Shown here piece after piece: positions 25,939-32,211 of a DNA stretch of 64,000 bases. Below the pieces are notes generated by a model. It was given only the letters and a program-made list of their open reading frames with translations, searched no databases and had not been told where the DNA came from. Both the position numbers and the translations under genes were made by a program. Origin of the DNA: Chitinophagales bacterium (lineage in GTDB: Bacteria > Bacteroidota > Bacteroidia > Chitinophagales > LD1); NCBI GenBank assembly GCA_016787045.1, contig JAEUVA010000008.1, positions 239,743 through 303,742 of the forward strand, written 5' to 3'. Each line of letters begins with the position of its first letter. Within the stretch, counting starts at the first letter, position 1.

Positions 25939-27726
25939 ATGCCAAGTAAAAATGAGTTTGACAATTTGGTGAAAAAAGTACAAGAAGATATAAAAAAACA
26001 GAACGATCAAAATGTACTTGCTGCCTTACCGGATAGCGAAATAGAGAAGCTGCTATCTAAGGATTTAAAAAAAGCATCCGAACTGTATACATACAGAGGC
26101 ATGGCCAACAATAACTTGGGCCTTCACGATAATGCGGTTCATGATTTATTGTTGGCCACAAAGTACAACCACAAATCGAGCAAAGCTTTCAACAACTTAG
26201 GCAATGCTTACAACTACCAAAGTAAGTTTAAACAAGCAATCACCCATTACAACCGGGCCATTGCTCTCTGCAAAACAACAAAAGACACCCTAGAACTTTC
26301 AAAAGCATATAATAACATTGCTATTGCATACGACAATCTAAAGCAATACAAGTCTGCACTTAAAAACTACAACCTTGCCATAAAACTCAACCCTCATATC
26401 CCCGGATTTTACAACAACAGAGGGGTTACCCACCGCAATACAGGCAAACTTCAAGATGCTATTACGGATTACAAGAAAGCCATTGAGTTGTACAAAGTAT
26501 CAGTAGATTATACCAATGATGGTCTGCCGTATTCAAACCTGGGGGTTGCATATCATACAACTGGCGATTTAGACAACGCCATCGAGGCATTTACAGAAGC
26601 ATTAAAAATTGATCCGGAAAACAGCATTTTTCAAGAGCAGTTAAACATCGCTAAAGCAGAGCATGGCGAAAAAGTTGAATTAGAACAACTTCAAGAAACC
26701 TCTCCGGTTTTTATAGAAAAAATAGTTAGCCACCTGTTAGAGCAGAAAGCCATAGATACCAGAATGGCAAAAAATGTACGCATCTACTCCGCTCGGATTA
26801 ACAATACCCTCAACCAGATACGCGCATTAATTGCTTATACAGAAGAAAAAGATGTGGCTCATTACACTAAGTTAGATGTAGCTGATATCATAGCCATGAA
26901 TAAAGATGCCAAACTGAGATACTCCAATGAAGTTTTTATGAATGACCCTCAAGAGGGCAAAGTATTCTTAAACTTTATCAATGATACCGATATTGCATGT
27001 GCGTTTGAATCGGGCAAACTGGGCGATGACAATAATGTGTACTTAGGCAGTTTTTTACCCGAAGAAAACAGCGATTACTTGGTAATGTGGCGCACATACG
27101 GTAAAAATAAAGACAACGAAGAGGCCACAGGTTGTAGTTTAGTACTAAGCCACGACTTTTTTGACAAAACGATTAGTCCGCTAGAGAGTTCATTGGTACC
27201 CAACACCAAAAGTGCCACTTCGCCAACTACAGATAATCAAGTACTCTACAGAGTTGTTTATATAGACCCTTTTACAAATAAACTAAGCCCCGACCCCAAA
27301 CAAACGGACTTAGTACCTACATTAGATGGGCTACTACATACCCTGAAATCGCAACTTTCAGACATTGTAAAACTAAAGACGAAAAAAAGTCATGTATTGT
27401 TAAACCATTCCATTGATAAAATCATATACAGGTACGTATCAGAGGTTAGGTACTTCTTTAAATCTGCGGAATATCAGTTTGAAAGGGAGTTGCGTATAGT
27501 AAAATACTACCTGCCTGAACAAGATGTAGTAAAGGTAAATCCCGTTAACAACCCATTGCCGCGCACTGTTTATGTAGAATCAAACAAACCGGTAGTGCCC
27601 CACCTCAAAAAGATAATCCTAGGTCCAAAAGTTCAACACCCTAAACGTTGGCTATCGTTAGAAGTGCAACTAAAACAGCAGTCGTATGATGTAAACATTT
27701 ATCAATCAGAATGCAGATTCCAATAA
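25939..27726 (+). CDS. TPR-repeat protein with C-terminal DUF2971-like domain
   Basis: A 595-residue soluble protein (ATG 25939; an upstream GTG at 25915 is less likely). Residues 50-230 hold about five tetratricopeptide repeats (KAFNNLGNAYNYQSKFKQAITHYNRAI, AYNNIAIAYDNLKQY, GFYNNRGVTHRNTGKLQDAI, PYSNLGVAYHTTGDLDNAIEAF). After a helical linker the C-terminal half resembles DUF2971: EVFMNDPQEGKVF, VYLGSFLPEENSDYLVMWRTYG, GCSLVLS and FERELRIVKYY match that family's NDPxEG, SF, MWxxY and E-x-R pattern. DUF2971 function is unknown but it often appears in accessory regions. No partner gene overlaps it. The domain call is by eye. Confidence 0.68.
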   Translation: MPSKNEFDNLVKKVQEDIKKQNDQNVLAALPDSEIEKLLSKDLKKASELYTYRGMANNNLGLHDNAVHDLLLATKYNHKSSKAFNNLGNAYNYQSKFKQAITHYNRAIALCKTTKDTLELSKAYNNIAIAYDNLKQYKSALKNYNLAIKLNPHIPGFYNNRGVTHRNTGKLQDAITDYKKAIELYKVSVDYTNDGLPYSNLGVAYHTTGDLDNAIEAFTEALKIDPENSIFQEQLNIAKAEHGEKVELEQLQETSPVFIEKIVSHLLEQKAIDTRMAKNVRIYSARINNTLNQIRALIAYTEEKDVAHYTKLDVADIIAMNKDAKLRYSNEVFMNDPQEGKVFLNFINDTDIACAFESGKLGDDNNVYLGSFLPEENSDYLVMWRTYGKNKDNEEATGCSLVLSHDFFDKTISPLESSLVPNTKSATSPTTDNQVLYRVVYIDPFTNKLSPDPKQTDLVPTLDGLLHTLKSQLSDIVKLKTKKSHVLLNHSIDKIIYRYVSEVRYFFKSAEYQFERELRIVKYYLPEQDVVKVNPVNNPLPRTVYVESNKPVVPHLKKIILGPKVQHPKRWLSLEVQLKQQSYDVNIYQSECRFQ

Positions 27727-27743
27727 AACAGTAGTGTAACTGG

Positions 27744-28928
27744 CTATTGCGCCACGGCCAGGTTGCCTACCTCTTTAAGCTGGTACAGCACCTCCCACAC
27801 GGGTTGGGTCCAGTAGTTGTTTTGGTTGCTTTTGTTGCCCAGTACTATTACGGTGTAGCCATCGTCAATATCGCGGGCAAATACATTGTTGGCACCATGC
27901 CAAAAACCATTGTGATAAATGAGGTATGTTTTATCTAACTGCTTGGTCATTCGCCAGCCGTAGCCGTAGTTTTTGTCTTTCTCACCGGCAAAAGAGTAGC
28001 GGTCTAAGTTTTTGGGCGTGTAGGCATCTTCCAGCGTTTCGCGGCTGAGCACCAGGCCTTCGCGCAGGGCATTATCCCACTTGAGCATGTCTTCGGCAGA
28101 GGAGTAAATGCCTTTATCACCCGCCACGCCATCGTTCATATTATTCTTCCACACGCGGCCTTTACTATCGTAAGTAGTAAGGGCGGGTTGGGTGCTATCG
28201 GTAGGGTTGTACACAAAACTGTGGCGCATATCCAGGGGCTTAAATATCACCTCGTTCATAAACTGCCCAAAACTCATTTGTGTTACTTCTTCTACAATAG
28301 AAGCCAGCAGCGCGTAGTTGGTGTTGCAGTAAATAAACATGTGGTCGGGCTTGCAACGCAGCGCGGGTTTTTTGGCAATAAACATGTTTACCACATCGGC
28401 ATTGGTAATGTAGGCGTTGGTAGTGCCGTAATATTCTTTGGGGAAATAGGTATAGTCCGGCAACCCGGTGCGGTGGCACAGCAAAGTTTTTACTGTAATA
28501 CCGGTGTAAGGAAATGCAGGAAAAAACTTTTGGATGGAATCATCTAACGATAAAAAACCACTCTCTGCCAACAGCAGTACTGCCGATGCAGTAAAGGTTT
28601 TAGATACCGATGCCAACTGAAACGAACTTTGCAGGGTAAGTTCCTCTTTAGTGTGCAAATCGGCATAGCCAAACGCATTGCTGTAGATCACCTTGCCGTC
28701 TTTAGCTACCAGCACGGCACCATTAAAACCATCGTTTTTGTGGCGCTTGCGGTAAAAAGAGTCTATCAGTTCACCGGCTTTGCTGTGCGCCATTTGCATA
28801 ATGCTCTGCGGCTCATCGTAGCATTGCTCAGCAATGCAAAAAAAGATGTTTTTGCTATTGCCCGGTGCAGAATGCAGGGCATTGCACAAAGCAAAAATGA
28901 AAACGAAAAATAGTGTCCTTCTTATCAC
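27744..28928 (-). CDS. Serine hydrolase, beta-lactamase class C/penicillin-binding-protein fold
   Basis: A 394-residue exported protein, GTG start at 28928 with a signal peptide to about HSAPG. The three active-site motifs are present: ASVSKTFTA (SxxK nucleophile), IYCNTNYALLA (YxN) and IYHNGFWHGANN (HxG, replacing KTG). Members include esterases, D-aminopeptidases and carboxypeptidases acting in the periplasm; resistance to beta-lactams cannot be inferred. Typical flanking features PDYTYFPKE and GDKGIYSSAEDMLKWDNAL belong to the Bacteroidota group. It is a single-gene unit converging on the TPR protein. Confidence 0.9.
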   Translation of the reverse strand: MIRRTLFFVFIFALCNALHSAPGNSKNIFFCIAEQCYDEPQSIMQMAHSKAGELIDSFYRKRHKNDGFNGAVLVAKDGKVIYSNAFGYADLHTKEELTLQSSFQLASVSKTFTASAVLLLAESGFLSLDDSIQKFFPAFPYTGITVKTLLCHRTGLPDYTYFPKEYYGTTNAYITNADVVNMFIAKKPALRCKPDHMFIYCNTNYALLASIVEEVTQMSFGQFMNEVIFKPLDMRHSFVYNPTDSTQPALTTYDSKGRVWKNNMNDGVAGDKGIYSSAEDMLKWDNALREGLVLSRETLEDAYTPKNLDRYSFAGEKDKNYGYGWRMTKQLDKTYLIYHNGFWHGANNVFARDIDDGYTVIVLGNKSNQNNYWTQPVWEVLYQLKEVGNLAVAQ

Positions 28929-29102
28929 TATAGTTGGGTTTACTAACTCGGCACCTGCTTATACTGCACAAATGCCGTTTTGGTTACATTTTGTAAAGCG
29001 GGCAAATAAAACGGATTGCAGCAAAAAATGAAATGCTGAGGGCCGATTGGCAGTGGTATTTACACACCATGCTCAACATAGCGGATAATTTAGTGAACTG
29101 TG

Positions 29103-29392
29103 CCTCTCCCTGCTCCGCTGCGCGGAGCCACCCCTCTCCATTCATGGAGAGGGTCAGGGTGAGGCAATTCTCCTCTCCCTGCTCCGCTGCGCGGAGCTTC
29201 CCTCTCCATACATGGAGAGGGGCAGGGTGAGGCAATTTCTCCTCTCCCTGCTCCGCTGCGCGGAGCTTCCCTCTCCATTCATGGAGAGGGGCAGGGGTGA
29301 GGCAGTTCTCCTCTCCCTGCTCCGCTGCGCGGAGCTTCCCTCTCCATACATGGAGAGGGGTGTCTCGGCAAGGCCGAGACGGGGTGAGGCAA
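29103..29392. repeat. Array of four 69-bp cloverleaf-forming repeats
   Basis: Units start at 29103, 29172, 29241 and 29310, exactly 69 bp apart. Each has outer arms CCTCTCCCTG and CAGGGTGAGG (9 of 10 pairs), and inside them two hairpins: GCTCCGC-TGC-GCGGAGC (7 bp) and CCCTCTCCA-TTCA/TACA-TGGAGAGGG (8-9 bp). Together they can fold as a three-way junction. The second loop alternates TTCA, TACA, TTCA, TACA, suggesting growth by 138-bp dimers. Unit 4 carries an added arm GTCTCGGC-AAG-GCCGAGAC before GGGGTGAGG. The array ends one or two bases before the DUF559 stop codon; the rest of the gap 28929-29102 shows nothing. Confidence 0.95.
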
Positions 29393-29755
29393 CTAAACCA
29401 AAAATCGCCTAATCTTCTCCTTTACACGCTCCATGTCTTTCAACTCCTCATTTTTTACTCGTATGGTTTTTAGCCCCAGTTCAGCCAATATCGCATCGCG
29501 GTTAGCATCATATTCTTTTTGAAACTCATGATACTTACCATCTATCTCAATAATGAGATTCTTTTCGGCACAGTAAAAATCAGCAATAAAAAAATGAGCT
29601 ATACCCTGTACTTGCCTGTAAATAAACGGATGCTGCCTACGAAATTTGTACCCAGCAAACCAGCGGTTTCGCAAGTTACGCCACAGCAAATCCTCTTCTT
29701 TAGTTTGGCGCTGTCTTAACTCGCGGCACAAATCGGTAATAGATTTATGTTGCAT
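29393..29755 (-). CDS. DUF559-family PD-(D/E)XK endonuclease-like protein
   Basis: A 120-residue protein with the DUF559 (very-short-patch-repair-like) fold. Visible signature: LRQRQTKEEDLLWRNLRNR at the N-terminus, YKFRRQHPF, then the catalytic core IADFYCAEKNLIIEIDGKYH (D, E-x-D) and R..ILAELGLKTIRVKNEEL. It is complete and looks intact. DUF559 proteins are predicted nucleases; activity is rarely demonstrated. The gene is bracketed by direct copies of the 69-bp repeat: unit 4 touches its stop and a fifth unit starts 22 bp upstream of its ATG, both with the extra CTCGGC/GCCGAG arm found in no other unit. That arrangement suggests a gene-repeat cassette. Confidence 0.9.
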   Translation of the reverse strand: MQHKSITDLCRELRQRQTKEEDLLWRNLRNRWFAGYKFRRQHPFIYRQVQGIAHFFIADFYCAEKNLIIEIDGKYHEFQKEYDANRDAILAELGLKTIRVKNEELKDMERVKEKIRRFLV

Positions 29756-29776
29756 CGTGAATGTATCTACTCATTC

Positions 29777-29866
29777 CCTCTCCCTGCTCCGCTGCGCGGA
29801 GCTTCCCTCTCCATTCATGGAGAGGGGTGCCTCGGCATGGCCGAGACGGGGTGAGGCGGGTGAGGC
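29777..29866. repeat. Fifth copy of the 69-bp repeat family
   Basis: Same orientation as the array at 29103. It has CCTCTCCCTG, the GCTCCGC hairpin, the CCCTCTCCA-TTCA hairpin, the additional CCTCGGC-ATG-GCCGAG arm shared only with unit 4, and GGGGTGAGGC. A short GGGTGAGGC duplication follows. It ends exactly at the stop codon of the hemolysin III gene, so it would sit at that messenger's 3' end. Confidence 0.93.
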
Positions 29867-30520
29867 CTACCCCACCTGCACCTTGCTAAGCGTGCCCTTA
29901 AACACCGCCACATAATGCGTAACCGTACCCGCCAGCACAAAACAGTGCCATATAGCGTGGTGGTATTGCAGTTTTTTCCACACGTAAAAAACTACGCCAA
30001 ACATATAAAACAACCCACCGGCCAATATCCACCAAAACACTTCCAAAGGTAAATTAGTGCTCAACGGTTTAATGATAAACACCGCCATCCAACCCAGACC
30101 CAGGTACAGTAGCAACTCCACCACTTTAAACTTACCGGTAAAAAACAATTTAAGCCCACTGCCCACAGCTATAATGCACCACATGGTGGTTAAAAAAACA
30201 GTAGCCGTATCCGCATCGGTAAACTTTTGAATCACCGCAGTGTAGGTGCCGCCTATCAATAAAAATATGCTGATGTGGTCCCATATCCGCAGCGCCCGCT
30301 TAGTTCCGGTGTGCGTGGCGGCATGGTACAGTGTAGAGGATAAATACACCATCAGCATACCAAACCCAAATACACTTACCGCCCATATACTGCGGGCAGT
30401 GCCATACTCCACGGCATACGCAATTAAAAACGGCATAGCTACCAGTGCAAACAAAATACCTGCAGCGTGGGTCAGCATGTTGGCTTTTTCTTCTTTTGGA
30501 GATTGAATACGGTCACTCAT
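29867..30520 (-). CDS. Hemolysin III/PAQR-family membrane protein
   Basis: A seven-span membrane protein of the HlyIII/YqfA (PAQR) family, 217 residues from ATG 30520. Conserved elements are visible: NMLTHAAGILFAL near the start, YLSSTLYHAA (S..H), RIWDHISIFLLIGGTYT (D, H) and the C-terminal HAIWHCFVLAGTVTHYVAV (H-x-x-x-H). These Ser/His/Asp residues form the zinc site of PAQR and related CREST hydrolases. The bacterial role is unclear (membrane-lipid homeostasis has been proposed). An upstream ATG at 30550 would overlap metF and adds non-conserved residues. Its stop abuts a 69-bp repeat copy. Confidence 0.88.
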   Translation of the reverse strand: MSDRIQSPKEEKANMLTHAAGILFALVAMPFLIAYAVEYGTARSIWAVSVFGFGMLMVYLSSTLYHAATHTGTKRALRIWDHISIFLLIGGTYTAVIQKFTDADTATVFLTTMWCIIAVGSGLKLFFTGKFKVVELLLYLGLGWMAVFIIKPLSTNLPLEVFWWILAGGLFYMFGVVFYVWKKLQYHHAIWHCFVLAGTVTHYVAVFKGTLSKVQVG

Positions 30521-30530
30521 TTTTAAAAAA

Positions 30531-31487
30531 TTAAAACACTGCTTTAGCAATTTCTATAGTGGCTTCGCTCCTGCTCATGGTGTAATAATGCAAACAAGGT
30601 ACACCCGCCTGTTTCAACTCTTTTGATTGTTGTATGGCCCACTCTATACCCACGCGCTTTACTTGCTTATCGTCCGCACATTTTTCCACTGCTTCTGCCA
30701 ACTCTTCCGGCACATCAATATGAAAAATACGCGGTAGTGTAGATAGTTGCCCTTTTTGCGCAATAGGTTTCAAGCCGGGTATAATGGGCACGTTGATTCC
30801 CGCTGCTTTGCACTTATCAACGAACTCAAAGTACTTTTTATTGTCAAAAAACATTTGCGTAACAATGTAATCGGCCCCACAATCTACTTTGTGCTTCAGC
30901 CATTTCATATCGGTATTAAGGTTAGGCGCTTCAAAATGTTTTTCGGGGTAGCCGGCCACACCAATACAAAAATTGGTCTTCATTTCGTTTTCGGTTTCCT
31001 CGTGCAAAAACTTGCCCTTATTCATGTTTGCTACCTGATACACTAACTCAGAGGCAAAGCGGTGCGCCTTGTTTTTCACATTGGCGGCCTTAGGGTTTTT
31101 ATCCGAATCGCCTTGCAATAACAACACGTTGTTGATCCCCAAATAGTGCAGAGTGAATAAGGCATCCTCTGTTTCCTCCGGAGTAAAACCGCCACACACC
31201 AAATGCGGTACAGTGTCCACATTAAATCTGCCTTTGATAGCGGCACATATCCCCACGGTACCCGGCCGCTTGCGCAGCGGCACCTCTTCTATCAGCCCAT
31301 CGCCCCGCTTTTTGTATATAATCTCTTCGCGGTGGTAAGTAACATCTATAAATGGTGGTTTAAACTCCATTAAAGGTTCAATTACGCGCAGCAAATCATC
31401 TATGGTTTTCCCTTTTTGCGGGGGAAGTACTTCTATACTAATTAGTGTTTTGCCGTTGGCGGCAGCTAAATGCTCGGTTACTTTCAT
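30531..31487 (-). CDS. metF: 5,10-methylenetetrahydrofolate reductase
   Basis: FAD enzyme (318 aa) that reduces methylene-THF to methyl-THF for methionine synthesis in the cytoplasm. Recognised by SIEVLPPQKGKTIDDL at the N-terminus (family pattern S-x-E-x-x-P-P-K), THVTCGG-like PHLVCGGFTPEE, NNVLLLQGDSDK (R/L-GD motif of the FAD site), DYIVTQMFFDN and PIIPGLKPIA. It is followed 10 bp later by the hemolysin III gene on the same strand. An unusual inverted repeat lies in its leader region. Confidence 0.93.
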   Translation of the reverse strand: MKVTEHLAAANGKTLISIEVLPPQKGKTIDDLLRVIEPLMEFKPPFIDVTYHREEIIYKKRGDGLIEEVPLRKRPGTVGICAAIKGRFNVDTVPHLVCGGFTPEETEDALFTLHYLGINNVLLLQGDSDKNPKAANVKNKAHRFASELVYQVANMNKGKFLHEETENEMKTNFCIGVAGYPEKHFEAPNLNTDMKWLKHKVDCGADYIVTQMFFDNKKYFEFVDKCKAAGINVPIIPGLKPIAQKGQLSTLPRIFHIDVPEELAEAVEKCADDKQVKRVGIEWAIQQSKELKQAGVPCLHYYTMSRSEATIEIAKAVF

Positions 31488-31516
31488 CGGTGTAAATATT
31501 GTTTTTCAGAGGTCAG

Positions 31517-31580
31517 ATGGAATGCCCATAAGGTTTTACTCATTTCGGTTGGTGAACATTTTGTACCATGGGCATTTCAT
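31517..31580 (-). promoter_or_regulatory. Inverted repeat in the metF leader
   Basis: Arms ATGGAATGCCCAT (31517-31529) and ATGGGCATTTCAT (31568-31580) pair in 12 of 13 positions around a 38-base middle, 30 bp upstream of the metF start codon. It could be a transcript structure or a split operator. I cannot match it to a known S-adenosylmethionine riboswitch. Confidence 0.5.
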
Positions 31581-31619
31581 GTAAAAATTTAAGCGCGGCT
31601 AAAATACTCGCAGAGCGCC

Positions 31620-31655
31620 AAAAAAAAATCCCCCTGCAAAAAATAGCAGAGGGAT
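31620..31655 (-). terminator. Rho-independent terminator after the WYL gene
   Basis: On the minus strand ATCCCTCTGC and GCAGGGGGAT form a stem (one mismatch) around a U-rich loop, followed by about nine U residues. It lies roughly 30 bp beyond the WYL gene stop. Confidence 0.85.
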
Positions 31656-31683
31656 ATGAGGGGTAAGGGGTGTTTGTTCCGTA

Positions 31684-32052
31684 TCAACTTTCTTCATCGT
31701 ATTCTTCCTCGTTATACATACCGGGGGCATCTTGGTGGTCGTTAATATTAAAATCTTGCCTGCGCTGAAACTCTTCTTGCTTGAGCTTAATCAAATTCAA
31801 CCGGTCTAATCGAAATGAACGGTAATCTCCCCGCAAATGGCACCAGCCCACCAAATGGCGCTTGCGGTCTTTATACACAATAGCCATGGGCTCTATATCT
31901 CGTATGGTGATGCCTTTTTCGCGGCTATCGTACTCTATGGTACTTAGCTTGCAGTTGTCAATGGCGTTATTAATGGTACTAAGGAGATTGGGCGAATAGT
32001 GCATCTGTTTTCGCGCATCGCCACGTTTAGAGTAAGTAGAGTTTTCGTACAT
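31684..32052 (-). CDS. Stand-alone WYL-domain protein
   Basis: A 122-residue cytoplasmic protein when started at ATG 32052. The core LSTIEYDSREKGITIRDIEP ... HLVGWCHLRGDYRSFRLDRL is a WYL domain, a ligand-binding module of transcription regulators such as those controlling DNA-damage and CRISPR/defence genes. The usual N-terminal winged helix is absent. The acidic C-terminal tail is low complexity. An ATG at 32112 would add 20 residues but overlaps a candidate promoter, so 32052 is chosen. It may work as an effector-sensing partner of another protein. No neighbour suggests a target. Confidence 0.75.
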   Translation of the reverse strand: MYENSTYSKRGDARKQMHYSPNLLSTINNAIDNCKLSTIEYDSREKGITIRDIEPMAIVYKDRKRHLVGWCHLRGDYRSFRLDRLNLIKLKQEEFQRRQDFNINDHQDAPGMYNEEEYDEES

Positions 32053-32084
32053 AGTTTTGTTTAGTGGGTTAAACGATAGCCACA

Positions 32085-32115
32085 CGAATGTATGTTTTCT
32101 ATACATCCTCACAAA
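32085..32115 (-). promoter_or_regulatory. Candidate Bacteroidota promoter for the WYL gene
   Basis: TTTG (32115-32112) and TACATTCG (32092-32085) are separated by 19 bp, matching the TTTG-N19-TAnnTTTG pattern of the Bacteroidota primary sigma factor with one mismatch. Transcription would begin about 30 bp before the ATG at 32052. Confidence 0.5.
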
Positions 32116-32211
32116 GAAAATTTCATAAAAATTTAGTGGCGTAGTTTCCGCTAAACCTAAGCGGGCAAAGGGTTTGGAAACTTTGCAACAAAATAAAGTT
32201 TCTGACTACTG

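Noticed and set aside
29033..29412. Small frames through the 69-bp repeats
   Set aside because: They shift between frames from unit to unit and are explained by the palindromic repeat.
29103..29866. CRISPR array
   Set aside because: Units are contiguous and identical along their length; there are no unique spacers and no cas genes.
31488..31600. SAM riboswitch in front of metF
   Set aside because: The inverted repeat is real but I could not find the conserved core of a known SAM riboswitch class, so only an unnamed element is reported.
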